DNA from: an uncultured Collinsella sp.
GTDB taxonomy: Bacteria > Actinomycetota > Coriobacteriia > Coriobacteriales > Coriobacteriaceae
Direction: 5' to 3'
Length of the DNA: 64,000 nucleotides
NCBI GenBank assembly: GCA_902479065.1
Contig: CABSNM010000004.1
Coordinates: 1-64,000 of the forward strand
Shown here in pieces: positions 28,055 to 37,146 of this stretch; positions within the stretch are counted from its first letter, which is position 1; each line of letters begins with the position of its first letter. The position numbers were made by a program, and so were the translations under genes. The notes below the pieces were generated by a model, which worked only from the letters and a program-made list of their open reading frames with translations, made no database searches and was not told the origin of the DNA.

Positions 28055-28840
28055 CTATTTATCCTCGAGATAACGCGAGAGGAACTCGCGGGTACGCTGG
28101 TGCTTGGGGTTGCCAAAGAGCTCCGCCGGCGCGGCGTCCTCGAGGACCACGCCCTTGTCCATAAAGACCACGCGGTCGGACACCGTGCGGGCAAAGGCCA
28201 TCTCGTGCGTGACGACGACCATGGTCATGCCGTCGGCAGCGAGCTTGCGCATGACCTCGAGCACCTCTCCCACGATCTCGGGGTCGAGTGCGGAGGTCGG
28301 CTCGTCGAACAGCATGATCTGCGGATTCATGCATAGGGCACGAGCGATGGCAACGCGCTGCTTTTGGCCGCCGGACAGGCGACCCACGGCGGCGTGCGCG
28401 AACTTCTCGAGCCCCACGCTCGTCAGATGCTCCATCGCGACCTTCTCGGCCTCGGCCTTGCTCATCTTTTTGAGCGTGACGGGCGCGAGCGTGCAGTTGT
28501 CGAGCACATCCATGTTGTTGAACAGGTTAAAGCCCTGGAACACCATGCCGATGTCCTCGCGCAGCTTGTTGATGTTGCAGCGCTCGGCCGTGAGGTCCTG
28601 GCCGTGGAACCAGATGTGGCCCGCGTCCGGGGTCTCGAGCAGGTTGAGGCAGCGCAGGAAAGTCGACTTGCCCGAGCCCGAGGCGCCGATGATGGTGACG
28701 ACCTCGCCGGGATTGACAGCGAGGTCGATGCCCTTGAGTACCTCGAGCGAGCCGAAGCTCTTGCGCAGGCCCTCGACGCGGATGAGCGGCTCTTGGTTTT
28801 GCGCGGCGGCCGCAGCGCCGGTAGTGGCGGTATCTGCCAT
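28055..28840 (-). CDS. Polar amino-acid ABC transporter, ATP-binding protein
   Basis: The 261-residue ATPase is of the GlnQ/HisP type. Walker A is GASGSGKST, the signature [15 protein letters not shown] and Walker [11 protein letters not shown], followed by the [10 protein letters not shown] switch. It powers uptake by the permease and binding protein upstream. The ATG at 28840 has GGAGA upstream and trims a 25-codon arginine-rich leader. It lies 22 nt after the permease stop. Confidence 0.94.
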   Translation of the reverse strand: MADTATTGAAAAAQNQEPLIRVEGLRKSFGSLEVLKGIDLAVNPGEVVTIIGASGSGKSTFLRCLNLLETPDAGHIWFHGQDLTAERCNINKLREDIGMVFQGFNLFNNMDVLDNCTLAPVTLKKMSKAEAEKVAMEHLTSVGLEKFAHAAVGRLSGGQKQRVAIARALCMNPQIMLFDEPTSALDPEIVGEVLEVMRKLAADGMTMVVVTHEMAFARTVSDRVVFMDKGVVLEDAAPAELFGNPKHQRTREFLSRYLEDK

Positions 28841-28862
28841 GATGATTCTCCTCGTCTTGAGC

Positions 28863-30011
28863 CTAGTTGGAGCTGGGCAGCGTGGCCGGGGCCTCGGCAC
28901 CGAGCTTTTTGCCAAAGGCCTCGAGCAGGCGGCTCGCCACGAGCGTCAGGATCAGGTAGACCACGAGTGCCACGCAGTAGACCTCCATCTGGCGGTAGTA
29001 CACGCCGGCGACCGTGGTAGTAGCGTACATAAGGTCGAACACGCCGATGACCGAGAGCACCGACGAATCCTTGATGTTGATGATGAGCTCGTTGGTGAGC
29101 GCCGGAATCGCGTTTTTAATGCCCTGGGGGAACACGACCTTGCGCATAGCCTGCCACTGCGACAGGCCCAACGAGCGTGCTGCCTCGGCCTGGCCGGCGT
29201 CGATGGACTCGATGCCGCCGCGCAGGACCTCCATCATGTAGGCGGTGGAGTTAAGCGAGATGGTGACGAGGCCGGCGGTAAAGGTGCTCCAGATCTGGTT
29301 GGCCTGGGCGGTCTCGAAGCCCATGCCGCGCAGAACGGTAAAGCCCGCGTAATAGATAAGCAGGCCCTGGACCATCATGGGCGTGCCGCGCACAATGGTG
29401 GAGTAGACGGTCGCGAAGCCGCGGCCGATACTCTTAAAGAAACGCACCAAGTCGTTGTCCACGCGGTCGAACGTCTGAATGCGCAAAAACACAAAGAGCA
29501 GTGCCAGGAAGAAGGCGATGACGGTGCCGAAGGTGGCAAGCGCGATGGTGATTTCGATGCCGCGGATAAAGAAGTCACCACTCTTATAGGTCATGTAGAC
29601 CAGGCTCGGCAAAAAGTCGCTGGGGTTGGAATCCGAGACGATGCTTACCTGCACCAGGTCGATAAACGACATGACACAGCGGTCGATAAAGAAGATTGCC
29701 GCGATGGCAACGGCGACATAGCTGACCAAGCGCGCGCCGTGGCGGAAGCGCTCGGATGCGAACGGCGACTTTTCGCGATAGTCGTTCCAGTGCATGAGCT
29801 TGGTGACGAGTGCCGCCGCCGACACGACGACCCAGGCCCACAGGATCGCCCAAAGGCAGTCCTGGAAGATGCCAGTGGGCGCCAAAAAGCTCAGCGGCGT
29901 GGGGTTGCGCTGGCTAAACGCCAGGCCAAGCGCCGCGATGACGCTCGTGCCCAGGTATACGTAACGGTGATCGGCCTTGATAAAGGAGGCCAGGCGATTG
30001 ATGGTTTTCAT
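28863..30011 (-). CDS. Polar amino-acid ABC transporter permease with N-terminal extension
   Basis: The 382-residue membrane protein has the GlnP/HisM-type permease domain in its C-terminal ~230 residues. The EAA loop reads [21 protein letters not shown], and [13 protein letters not shown] is typical. The first ~150 residues add about three membrane helices and a charged loop that standard ~220-residue permeases lack. A single permease gene implies a homodimer. It sits 9 nt downstream of the binding-protein gene. Confidence 0.92.
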   Translation of the reverse strand: MKTINRLASFIKADHRYVYLGTSVIAALGLAFSQRNPTPLSFLAPTGIFQDCLWAILWAWVVVSAAALVTKLMHWNDYREKSPFASERFRHGARLVSYVAVAIAAIFFIDRCVMSFIDLVQVSIVSDSNPSDFLPSLVYMTYKSGDFFIRGIEITIALATFGTVIAFFLALLFVFLRIQTFDRVDNDLVRFFKSIGRGFATVYSTIVRGTPMMVQGLLIYYAGFTVLRGMGFETAQANQIWSTFTAGLVTISLNSTAYMMEVLRGGIESIDAGQAEAARSLGLSQWQAMRKVVFPQGIKNAIPALTNELIINIKDSSVLSVIGVFDLMYATTTVAGVYYRQMEVYCVALVVYLILTLVASRLLEAFGKKLGAEAPATLPSSN

Positions 30012-30020
30012 GCTGCCTCC

Positions 30021-30947
30021 CTATGCCGGCTGACGGTCGAGGCACGCGTCCCACATTTGGTCGCGCTCCTCCTGGCTGATGCCCTTGAGGGCCTTATCGA
30101 TCATCTTGAGCAGCTTCTTTGAGCCCTTGCGGCAACCGACGTTTGCCGTGACCTCCTGCTTAAAGCCCTCGCCTTCGGCAAAATGAATGGGGACGATACC
30201 GGGATTTTGGGCCATGTAGCCCTTTTCGTTCTCGGTGTTGTAGGTCACGGCGTCGCAGGTGCCCTGCAGCAGGTTCGAAAACACCGTGGGGACCGAATCG
30301 ACCGGGTTCTTGTGAACGACGCCCGGGATCTCGTCGATGACGGTATCGAGCATGGTGTCCTTTTGGCCGAGCACCGTGGCGCCGCTGAAGTCGCTGAGCT
30401 TGGTGGCGTTTTGGTAGGGCGAGCCCTCTTTTACGAACAGGCCAAAGTAGCCAATGAAGTACGGGTCGGAAAAGCCGACGGACTCCTCGCGCTCGGGCGT
30501 GGCGCTCATGCCAGCGATGATGAGGTCGATCTGGCCGTTGTTGAGCGAATCGATGAGGCCCGAAAAGCTCTGCTTAACGGCAACGGGCTCGCCGCCGAGG
30601 GCCTTGCAGACAACCTTGGCGATCTGAACGTCGTAGCCGTCGGCATAGGCGCCCTGCACGTTATCGATGGGGATGGTGAACTCGCTGGCCTCGGAGACCT
30701 GCCAGTTGTACGGGGCGTAAGCCGCCTCCATGCCAATGCGGATCTTGTCCTTGCCGATGACGGAATCGGACAGGTCGTCGCGACCGCCGCCCGTCGTGGG
30801 CTGGACAGCTTCCAGCGTAGAGGGGCGCTGGCAGCCGGCAAGCGCGCCGGCGACGACGGTAGCGCTCGCAGCGAGAGCGCTACCCAGAAAGATGCGACGG
30901 CTGCACACCGGTTGGCGCTGCGCATCGCGCTGTTGGGGAGAATGCAT
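30021..30947 (-). CDS. Amino-acid ABC transporter substrate-binding lipoprotein
   Basis: The 308-residue protein is a family 3 extracellular solute-binding protein: RIGMEAAYAPYNW opens the fold and VDLIIAGMSATPEREESVGFS-like text marks the hinge. Its N-terminus carries a twin-arginine motif (SRRIFLGSALAA) followed by a lipobox LAGC, so it may be exported folded by Tat and then lipidated. The ATG at 30947 follows AGGGAAGG. It is the first gene of the transporter operon; substrate specificity cannot be read from sequence. Confidence 0.9.
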   Translation of the reverse strand: MHSPQQRDAQRQPVCSRRIFLGSALAASATVVAGALAGCQRPSTLEAVQPTTGGGRDDLSDSVIGKDKIRIGMEAAYAPYNWQVSEASEFTIPIDNVQGAYADGYDVQIAKVVCKALGGEPVAVKQSFSGLIDSLNNGQIDLIIAGMSATPEREESVGFSDPYFIGYFGLFVKEGSPYQNATKLSDFSGATVLGQKDTMLDTVIDEIPGVVHKNPVDSVPTVFSNLLQGTCDAVTYNTENEKGYMAQNPGIVPIHFAEGEGFKQEVTANVGCRKGSKKLLKMIDKALKGISQEERDQMWDACLDRQPA

Positions 30948-31012
30948 AATCTGCCTTCCCTGTTGAATCGTATGCTGACGACTTAACAGGATACCGCTCA
31001 GCGCTACCTCCA

Positions 31013-31040
31013 GCAAATGCATATATAAATGCATATATGC
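31013..31040. promoter_or_regulatory. Repeated TGCATATATGCA-like operator candidate
   Basis: Two overlapping ATGCATATAT-type half-palindromes lie 65-95 bp before the binding-protein gene. Such TGCAT pairs around an AT-rich centre resemble arginine-repressor (ArgR) boxes, which would suit an amino-acid transporter. This is inference from base pattern only. Confidence 0.35.
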
Positions 31041-31066
31041 AAGTTTACGAACTGAAAACGATTGGT

Positions 31067-31120
31067 AGTCGCTGGGGACGTTCTTAAACGACTAGTCAAA
31101 CAAGAACGTCCCCAACGACT
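31067..31120. repeat. GGGGACGTTCTT palindrome, copy 2
   Basis: A 54-bp palindrome, AGTCGCTGGGGACGTTCTT with its near-complement, is centred on GACTAGTC. It is near-identical to the copies at 15798-15851 and 38304-38357. It directly abuts a truncated structured element, the same pairing seen near 16.0 kb and 38.4 kb. Confidence 0.75.
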
Positions 31121-31223
31121 AGGCATGAAAAAGACAAGGCATAGACCTTCTGGTCATACCTTGCCTTTTGAATGACAAATTGTCGCTCTGGACGGCGCGC
31201 AGCATCGACCGAGCGGCGGAACC
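31121..31223. repeat. Dispersed structured element, copy 4 (truncated)
   Basis: It keeps the inner hairpin around GACCTTCTGGTC, the string GAATGACAAATTGTCGCTCTGG and the tail GAGCGGCGGAACC. The left outer strand is missing and the end hairpin is shortened. It lies immediately downstream of the aldose epimerase stop codon, as copies 1 and 3 lie after their genes. Confidence 0.6.
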
Positions 31224-31224
31224 T

Positions 31225-32118
31225 CTAGAGCAAGGTAACGCTAAAGCTGCGCTTGTCCGTCTCGCCGGGAGCCAAGGTGATGGTGTTGACCTTGTGCTCA
31301 AAGACGTCGTCCTCGGTGTCCGTGGTGGTATGACCGGTCCAGGGCTCGAGCGCCACAAACGGGGCGTCGTTGGCGGCAGACCACACGCCGATGTACTTAA
31401 AGCCCTCAAAGTCGATCTTGACGCCGCGGCCCGACTTGCGGCCGCGCAGCGTGAGCGTGGAGCCCGGGGTATCGGTGAACATGATGGCGTCGTTATCGAA
31501 GCTGCGGTGCGTGATGGGCAGCACGTCCGAGTTATCGGGAGCCTTGTAGCTACCCTCGAACGTCATGAGGCCATCGGGCGTGATGATGGGGGCCTCGTTG
31601 GTCCAAGCCTCGGTAAATGCCAGCTCGTAATCCTCGAATGCCTCGTCCTCAGCACCGGGAGCAGGTACGTTAAATGCGGGGTGGCCGCCCACCGAGAACG
31701 GCAGGTCCACGTCGCCGGTATTGGTGACGGCAAAGGTCTGGGTAAGTGTGGCGTCACCAGTCAGGGCATAGGTCATGTTGAGCTTAAAGTGGAACGGAAA
31801 GGCCTTGAGCGACTCGGGCGTGTCGGTGATCTCGTACGTTACCGAGGAGCCGTCCTCCGAAACCTCGACCAGCTTGTGCTCGACGATGCGCGCGAGGCCG
31901 TGGCGCGGCATCTCGCAGGTGCCAGCCGCAGACGTCGCCGTGTTGTTGCGCAGCGAGCCCACAATGGGGAACAGGATGGGCGCATGCTTGCCCCAAAAGG
32001 CGGGGTCGCCCTGCCACAGATACTCGTTGCCGTTGAGGGCAAGGCTCGTGAGCTGGGCGCCCATGGAATCGATGGCCGCGGTGAGGCCGCCGCGCTTGAT
32101 GGTAGTGACGGTAGACAT
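31225..32118 (-). CDS. Aldose 1-epimerase family protein
   Basis: The 297-residue protein has the galactose-mutarotase-like beta fold (COG2017, LacX-like branch). Visible features are GAQLTSLALNGNEYLW, FWGKHAPILFPIVG, the histidine in MPRHGLAR, and the PFSVGGHPAFNVP segment with a second histidine. It would interconvert sugar anomers or act on sugar phosphates. The ATG at 32118 follows GGAGGA. No sugar operon is adjacent, so the sugar is unknown. Confidence 0.85.
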   Translation of the reverse strand: MSTVTTIKRGGLTAAIDSMGAQLTSLALNGNEYLWQGDPAFWGKHAPILFPIVGSLRNNTATSAAGTCEMPRHGLARIVEHKLVEVSEDGSSVTYEITDTPESLKAFPFHFKLNMTYALTGDATLTQTFAVTNTGDVDLPFSVGGHPAFNVPAPGAEDEAFEDYELAFTEAWTNEAPIITPDGLMTFEGSYKAPDNSDVLPITHRSFDNDAIMFTDTPGSTLTLRGRKSGRGVKIDFEGFKYIGVWSAANDAPFVALEPWTGHTTTDTEDDVFEHKVNTITLAPGETDKRSFSVTLL

Positions 32119-32231
32119 GCTACTTCCTCCAAAAGTAAACAATAGTGTCGAGGGCTATTGTCCCACTCTTGGCGGCGGGACGGGACGGCAGGCGATTATT
32201 GAGTAGCCATAGCGGAATGAGCGGCGAGCGC

Positions 32232-33101
32232 CTACTGGGTATCCACGTAAAGGTCGAACCCGCCCTGCGGTGTGGTGTCGACCGTGTCGGGCGCCTGTGA
32301 GTTAAAGCTCACGGGGACCATGCGCTTTGAGGCGCGGAAGCGCGTGCCGTCGGTGGCGACGGGCGGTTCATCGACGGTGAGCTCGTAGTCGCCAGGCTTG
32401 AGCTCGATGCCGTCACCAGCGGAATTGACGTATTGATACTCGTCAATCGTCTGCCCTTTGAGCGTGCGACCCACGATGTGGATGAGCATTTGGCTGTCGC
32501 CGCGCGCGGTGTCCCACGTCGCGCCGTCCTTGACCTCGACCGACACATGTACCGAGCGCGTACGACCGAGCGATTGCTCGACAGACATCTCGACCTTGGC
32601 GGCGTCTTTTCGCTGTTGTTCAACATGGCTCCAAACGCTACCAATTACCGAGCATGCGATAACGCCGGCCATGAAGGCGATAAGGATGGGGCCAAGCGGA
32701 GAGCGACGTTCTGCATCTTCCTCGCGAGACAGATTGGGGCGACGTGTGGGCGCGGGCGCCTGGGCACCCTGCGAGGGCACGTCGAGAATACTGAAGGATG
32801 CCGTGCTGTCGGGATCGATGGTGTGACGCGGCTGTGGGGTCTTTGCCGGCGAGATCGACATGTCGGCTGGCTCGCCGAGCGTGGCCGTAGCGTCGGCCTT
32901 GGCCTCATCGGCCTCGGCTTGGGCCCAAGCCTGCTCAAAGGTCAGGGGCTCGGCGGCATCGGAGGCGGCATCAGGCTCGACAGCGGCATCGTTGCCGGTC
33001 TCGTCCTCGTCGCTCGACACGTCACGCGACGCGGGCTCGTCCCACTCCTCGTCCGGAGCCTCGCCCTCGCTATACCACCATTCAAAGTTATCGATATCCA
33101 T
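32232..33101 (-). CDS. Single-pass membrane protein of unknown function
   Basis: I do not recognise the family. The 289-residue protein has an acidic, Ala/Glu/Asp-rich cytoplasmic N-terminus (residues 1-130), one membrane helix (~135-155, GPILIAFMAGVIACSVIGSV) and an extracytoplasmic C-terminal domain of ~135 residues. That domain is rich in beta-prone stretches (VHVSVEVKDG, GDYELTVDEPP). No cysteines or catalytic motifs stand out in it. It is transcribed divergently from the MFS gene. Confidence 0.7.
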   Translation of the reverse strand: MDIDNFEWWYSEGEAPDEEWDEPASRDVSSDEDETGNDAAVEPDAASDAAEPLTFEQAWAQAEADEAKADATATLGEPADMSISPAKTPQPRHTIDPDSTASFSILDVPSQGAQAPAPTRRPNLSREEDAERRSPLGPILIAFMAGVIACSVIGSVWSHVEQQRKDAAKVEMSVEQSLGRTRSVHVSVEVKDGATWDTARGDSQMLIHIVGRTLKGQTIDEYQYVNSAGDGIELKPGDYELTVDEPPVATDGTRFRASKRMVPVSFNSQAPDTVDTTPQGGFDLYVDTQ

Positions 33102-33187
33102 ACGGGGCGCCCCTTAGGCCTCGCAAATAAACACTCGCTAGTCTTATACCCCCAGACGGCACCGAAGCTCACCCGCGCCGGACACGA

Positions 33188-33252
33188 AAACCGTCACAAC
33201 ATTCGACGTTTTTCCTCGTTTTCGAGATTTTCATCGAATGTTGTGACGGTTT
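33188..33252. repeat. Long inverted repeat in a divergent gap
   Basis: 19-bp perfect arms (AAACCGTCACAACATTCGA) enclose a 27-nt loop rich in T and CTCG. It lies between the divergent unknown membrane-protein gene and the MFS gene, so it is not a simple terminator for either. A REP-like palindrome follows at 33271-33305. Confidence 0.7.
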
Positions 33253-33270
33253 AGGCGGCAGCCACGCCGC

Positions 33271-33305
33271 GAATGTGACAAAGAGACTGTCCCTTTGTCA
33301 CATTC
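33271..33305. repeat. GGGACTGTCCC palindrome, copy 1
   Basis: The stem GAATGTGACAAAG(A/G)GAC pairs with its complement through GTCCCTTTGTCACATTC. Related copies are at 35228-35262, 36775-36809, 47826-47859, 58695-58732 and 61185-61216. These elements are always intergenic. Confidence 0.75.
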
Positions 33306-33361
33306 TGTTAGAGTTGCAGGGATTGAATCCCGCTTATTCACGCGACATTGGAGTGACAACC

Positions 33362-34603
33362 TTGACCGCCGCAACCACGCCAAAAAGTAAGTCAACCGCC
33401 GCCGCGCTCTCCCCCGCGCGCACCAATCTTTGCCTGGCGCTGCTCGTGCTGTTGGGATTCTCGCTCGGCTGCTCCGAGTTCGTGGTCATCGGCATCGAAA
33501 GCGACCTAGCGACGGAACTCGGCGTATCGCTTGCCACCGCAGGCCAACTTATTAGCGTGTTCGCACTGATCTACGCTATCTCGACGCCGGTGCTCGCGCT
33601 CAGTACGGGGCGTTTTCGCCGCTACCAGCTGCTCGTGTGCTACAGCATCGTCTTTGTGCTCGGCAACCTGGTCATGGCGTTGGCGCCCAACTTCCAGGTG
33701 CTGTTCATCTCGCGCATCATCCTGGGCTCCGTCTCGGGCGCACTGCTCGCCGTGGGCGTGACGTACATCCCCGAGCTTCTGTCTCCGCAGCAAACTTCGC
33801 TTGCCATCTCGGTGGTATATGGTGCGTTTTCCGTGGCAATGGTCTTTGTCACTTCGATCGGCAAGTTTGTGGCCGACACGCTCGATTGGCACGTGGCCGT
33901 GTACGGCACGCTGGCCTTTGCCGTTCTGATCTGCGGAGCGCTCGTGGCGTTTATGCCGCGCGCTGGGCAAACCGACGAGCCCGCCACTTTTCGCGAGCAG
34001 GCGGGTCTGCTACGCGAGCCGAGCATCATCACCGGCATGCTCATCTTTTTGTTTGGCGTGGGGTCGGTCTACGTTTTTTACGGCTACGTGACGCCTTATC
34101 TTGAGCAGGTGCTGGGCATGGGCACGGTCGAAGCCAGTACCACGCTCATGGCCTACGGCGTGTTCTGCCTGATCTCGAACATCCTGGGCGGATGGATCGA
34201 TGCGCGCTTTGGCATGAAGGCGCTACTCGTGACGTTTGTGCTGCAGGCTGCAGCGTTACTCGGACTGTTTGCTGTGGGCGGCACCATGCCGCTCGCGTTG
34301 GTCTTTGTCTTTAGCCTGGCGCTGCTCATGTACCTGTTCTCGGTGTCGTGCATCACGCACTTTATGGACGTGGCACGCAGCCGCCATCCCAAGTCGATGG
34401 TACTCGCAAGTTCGGTTGAGCCCATGGCGTTTAACGTCGGCATCTCGTTTGGCACCGCAGTGGGCGGCGCCGTGGCAAGCAGCGTTGGCATTGCGTACGT
34501 GGGCGCAGTGGGCGCCGCGTTCTCGCTTGTGGCCTGGGTGCTTACGCTGGTGACGATTAAGTTGGCTCGCTGGGAACGCAAGAGGGCGATGGCGCAGGCG
34601 TAG
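33362..34603 (+). CDS. MFS transporter, DHA1-type efflux family
   Basis: The ~413-residue protein has 12 hydrophobic segments. The family A-motif region shows in STGRFRRYQLLV between helices 2 and 3, and SRIILGSVSGALLAVG resembles helix 4 of AraJ/Ydhp-like efflux pumps. It probably exports drugs or sugars in exchange for protons. The start is uncertain: a TTG at 33362 has GGAG 8 nt upstream, a GTG at 33353 is also in frame, and the frame opens further upstream inside the palindrome. Confidence 0.85.
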   Translation: MTAATTPKSKSTAAALSPARTNLCLALLVLLGFSLGCSEFVVIGIESDLATELGVSLATAGQLISVFALIYAISTPVLALSTGRFRRYQLLVCYSIVFVLGNLVMALAPNFQVLFISRIILGSVSGALLAVGVTYIPELLSPQQTSLAISVVYGAFSVAMVFVTSIGKFVADTLDWHVAVYGTLAFAVLICGALVAFMPRAGQTDEPATFREQAGLLREPSIITGMLIFLFGVGSVYVFYGYVTPYLEQVLGMGTVEASTTLMAYGVFCLISNILGGWIDARFGMKALLVTFVLQAAALLGLFAVGGTMPLALVFVFSLALLMYLFSVSCITHFMDVARSRHPKSMVLASSVEPMAFNVGISFGTAVGGAVASSVGIAYVGAVGAAFSLVAWVLTLVTIKLARWERKRAMAQA

Positions 34604-34648
34604 ATGCGATACTCGAGCTCGATGATGGCGATCGAAAGGAAACCGCAT

Positions 34649-35095
34649 ATGCAACGTGTACTGTTTATCTGCTATGGGAACATCTGCCGCTCGACGATGG
34701 CCGAGTCGGTGTTTACCGAGCTCGTGCGCCGCGCTGGGCGCGAGGCGGAGTTTGCCATCGATTCCGCGGCGACCTCGACCGAGGAGATCGGCAACCCGCC
34801 ACACCACGGTACCGTTGCCAAGCTACGCGAGGTCGGGATTCCCGTCGTTGCGCACCGTGCCCGCCAGGTGCGTCGCGCGGAGTATGGCGACTGGGATCAC
34901 ATTGTCTATATGGATGCCGAGAACGCGCGTGGCCTGCGTCGCATCTTTGGCGACGACCCCGACGGCAAGATTACGCGCCTGCTCGATTGGGCCGAGCGCC
35001 CCGGCGACGTGGCCGACCCCTGGTACACCGGCAATTTCGACGCCACCTACCGCGATGTACTCGCCGGTTGCACCGCTATGCTCGAGCAGCTGTAG
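34649..35095 (+). CDS. Low-molecular-weight protein-tyrosine phosphatase
   Basis: The 148-residue protein has the CX5R phosphate loop near its start (ICYGNICRSTMAE) and the general-acid aspartate in WADPWYTG-like text (VADPWYTGNF). This places it in the LMW-PTP family, which dephosphorylates protein tyrosines, often of capsule-regulating kinases. The ATG at 34649 has AAAGGA upstream. It is 45 bp from the MFS stop and may be co-transcribed. No tyrosine kinase is visible nearby. Confidence 0.92.
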   Translation: MQRVLFICYGNICRSTMAESVFTELVRRAGREAEFAIDSAATSTEEIGNPPHHGTVAKLREVGIPVVAHRARQVRRAEYGDWDHIVYMDAENARGLRRIFGDDPDGKITRLLDWAERPGDVADPWYTGNFDATYRDVLAGCTAMLEQL

Positions 35096-35159
35096 GCAAG
35101 CGAGGCCGCGGGCCACGCCTTCGGCGCGAAACGAGCGCGGATAATCTCCGACATGAAAA

Positions 35160-35227
35160 ATGAGCGTGGATTTTCTCCCGCTTTGAGCGTTCAAGTGCGC
35201 CCTAAACGGGAGAAAATCCACGCTCAT
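35160..35227. repeat. Long inverted repeat between convergent genes
   Basis: 21-bp perfect arms, ATGAGCGTGGATTTTCTCCC plus G, enclose a 26-nt loop. It lies between two convergent genes and is followed at once by a GGGACTGCCCC palindrome. It could stop transcription from both sides, but the arms are longer than needed. Confidence 0.75.
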
Positions 35228-35262
35228 GGATGTGGCAAAGGGACTGCCCCTTTGCCACATCC
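35228..35262. repeat. GGGACTGTCCC palindrome, copy 2
   Basis: A 35-bp element, GGATGTGGCAAAGGGAC with its complement, has compensating changes relative to other copies (GTGGC instead of GTGAC, matched on the other arm). It sits 10 bp from the end of the ATPase gene. Confidence 0.75.
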
Positions 35263-35272
35263 GGGACTGGCC

Positions 35273-36634
35273 CTAGACCGGCTTGACCTCCAGCTTAATC
35301 CCCTTGGCACAGGAGTCGCCCAAAACATCCGAAAGGGCCCAGGTCGCATATAGCGGCAAATAGAGAACTGCTCCGTTGCGCTCAACGTTGCCTCTCGAGA
35401 AAACAACCCCGAGCCTTACGCCATATTCAGCCGTATCAAGCACATGACCGAGCGCGGCGTGCGCGTGGTAATAGTAGCCCGATTTAACCTCGATCGGAAC
35501 AGCCGTCCCATCCGGTCCATCGACCACAAAGTCCACTTCACCGCGCTTTTTTGTCTGATAGTAGTAAAGCTGGCGATTTTGGGCAGCCAGCTGCTGGGCC
35601 ACCACGTTTTCGTAAATGCCGCCCAGATTGGGCTCCTTGCTATCAAGATACGCCGCTTGGGCGACTCCAACGGGGTAGCGCGCCATCAACATGCCCGTAT
35701 CCGATTGATATAGCTTGAACTGCGATGGCCGTGCCGTCTTGAGCAGGGGCGATTTTGGCTCGGTTACGATATCGGCTTTGAGAGCAACGCCGGCATCGAC
35801 AAGCCATACAAAATCTCGCTGATACTTCTCGTAGTGAGCCTTGGGGTCAATGGAATTGAGCACGAAGCGCTTGTTTTCGCCCTCGAGCATAATAGGGAGC
35901 TGATCGTAGATGCTCTGCACCTGAAGGGCTCGCCCGCTTGCATACTTGGAGATATCCCGTCGGTACTGTTCGTTGAGCTCTGACTGCAGCTGACGAACAG
36001 AGGCAAGGTCGCCCCGCGTGTCAAGGAAACGCTGCACGACCTCTGGCATTCCGCCGACAACGGTATAGGTCCTGAAGTTTGCCATCATCGCGTCATGAAT
36101 GTAACCAGGAATGGGCTTCTCGTTGATGCACGCGTCGCGTATCGTTTGGCGAGCCCCTTCGCTCACCCCGATTGCCCAGCAAAACTCCTCAAAATCGAGC
36201 GGGAACATCCTAAGCTCGTGGACATACCCCACGGGATAGGACCTGACGCCCTTGAACTGGGTCCCGAGCATTGACCCCGAAAACGCCCAGCGGCACCTCC
36301 CGTCCTCAACAAGGAACTTTGCCATCGTCATGATGTCGGGGGCCTCTTGGACCTCATCGATAAACACGAGCGTTTTGCCTGGCGCAATCGACTTTCCCGA
36401 AAGAAGCGTCACCCTGCTGATGAAATCATCGGCATTCCGCGCCTCGAGAAGAGCATCTTTTGCCTGGCGGTTTTCCATGAGGTTAAGCTCGATGTAGGTT
36501 GCATGGCTGGCTTTGCCAAATGCACGAATCGAATAGCTTTTGCCGATCTGGCGAGAACCCGTAATGAACAAGGCCTTTTGCTCGGCAGACTTCAGCCAAC
36601 GCTCCAGCTCTGCCGCTATTTTCCTGCGCAGCAT
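35273..36634 (-). CDS. AAA ATPase with DUF4143 domain
   Basis: The 453-residue protein has an N-terminal AAA_14 ATPase (LFITGSRQIGKSYS Walker A, TLVFIDEVQEAP Walker B). Its C-terminal DUF4143 domain carries a PD-(D/E)XK-like stretch (GEVDFVVDG, VPIEVKSGYY). Such proteins are common accessory genes in gut bacteria; their function is not settled, and nuclease or defence roles have been suggested. The ATG at 36634 follows GAGGGGGGG. Three direct repeats with 33-bp spacing lie just upstream. Confidence 0.85.
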   Translation of the reverse strand: MLRRKIAAELERWLKSAEQKALFITGSRQIGKSYSIRAFGKASHATYIELNLMENRQAKDALLEARNADDFISRVTLLSGKSIAPGKTLVFIDEVQEAPDIMTMAKFLVEDGRCRWAFSGSMLGTQFKGVRSYPVGYVHELRMFPLDFEEFCWAIGVSEGARQTIRDACINEKPIPGYIHDAMMANFRTYTVVGGMPEVVQRFLDTRGDLASVRQLQSELNEQYRRDISKYASGRALQVQSIYDQLPIMLEGENKRFVLNSIDPKAHYEKYQRDFVWLVDAGVALKADIVTEPKSPLLKTARPSQFKLYQSDTGMLMARYPVGVAQAAYLDSKEPNLGGIYENVVAQQLAAQNRQLYYYQTKKRGEVDFVVDGPDGTAVPIEVKSGYYYHAHAALGHVLDTAEYGVRLGVVFSRGNVERNGAVLYLPLYATWALSDVLGDSCAKGIKLEVKPV

Positions 36635-36658
36635 AGGCCCCCCCCTCAGTGTCATCAA

Positions 36659-36743
36659 ATGAAATGCAAAGTTTTATACGCTTGATTATCGATGAAACGC
36701 AGAATTTTTAGAACCTAAAATCGGATGAAATGCAGAGATTTGA
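36659..36743. repeat. Three 33-bp-spaced repeats upstream of the ATPase gene
   Basis: ATGAAAYGCARA-type units begin at 36659, 36692 and 36725 (ATGAAATGCAAAGTTTT, ATGAAACGCAGAATTTT, ATGAAATGCAGAGATTT). The exact 33-bp spacing puts all three on one face of the helix, as for cooperative binding of a regulator. They cover the likely promoter of the ATPase gene. Confidence 0.6.
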
Positions 36744-36774
36744 GATTATAAGCAAAAGAAGGGACACCGCCCGC

Positions 36775-36809
36775 GATTGTAACAAAAGGACTGTCCCTTT
36801 GTCGCATTG
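36775..36809. repeat. GGGACTGTCCC palindrome, copy 3
   Basis: A degenerate copy: GATTGTAACAAAAGGAC pairs with GTCCCTTTGTCGCATT with several mismatches. It lies just past the end of the TIGR04076-type gene. Confidence 0.6.
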
Positions 36810-36816
36810 CGCTCGA

Positions 36817-37146
36817 CTACTCGTCAACGATCTCGGCGAGCCAGACGTTCAGCGTATCAACCTCGGGGCAGCAGACCTTTGCCGTACCGGGCTCGTTGCC
36901 AGGCACGGTTCCGCCATAGCGCAGGATATCGATATAGGGAAAGCCCACATGGCAGGCCATGGCGCACATCTTGCCGCGGTCTCGGTCGAAGTCAAAAACG
37001 TCGCCCGGCTTGTGACCATGGTGGCAGCGGCACGCACCCAGCTGGTCCACGCAGCTCACGCGGATACGCGGACGCTTGCCACGCGGCGCGCCGATTGGCT
37101 TGTTCTCGTCCGCAGGATTGATGCCGCCCTCGCCAACGTTACTCAT
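36817..37146 (-). CDS. TIGR04076-type small cysteine-rich protein
   Basis: The 109-residue protein shows the pattern C..HHGHKPGDVFDFD, GKMCAMACH, LRYGGTVPG and VCCPEVDTLNVW. This matches the TIGR04076 family as I know it: a hydrophilic domain with conserved Cys and His that may bind metal. The function is unknown. It overlaps the end of the pyridoxal kinase gene by 8 bp. This suggests coupled translation and possibly a cofactor-related role. Confidence 0.75.
   Translation of the reverse strand: MSNVGEGGINPADENKPIGAPRGKRPRIRVSCVDQLGACRCHHGHKPGDVFDFDRDRGKMCAMACHVGFPYIDILRYGGTVPGNEPGTAKVCCPEVDTLNVWLAEIVDE

Noticed and set aside
36659..36743. Phased repeats considered as replication-origin iterons
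   Set aside because: No replication initiator gene or AT-rich unwinding region is adjacent, and the position fits the ATPase promoter better.
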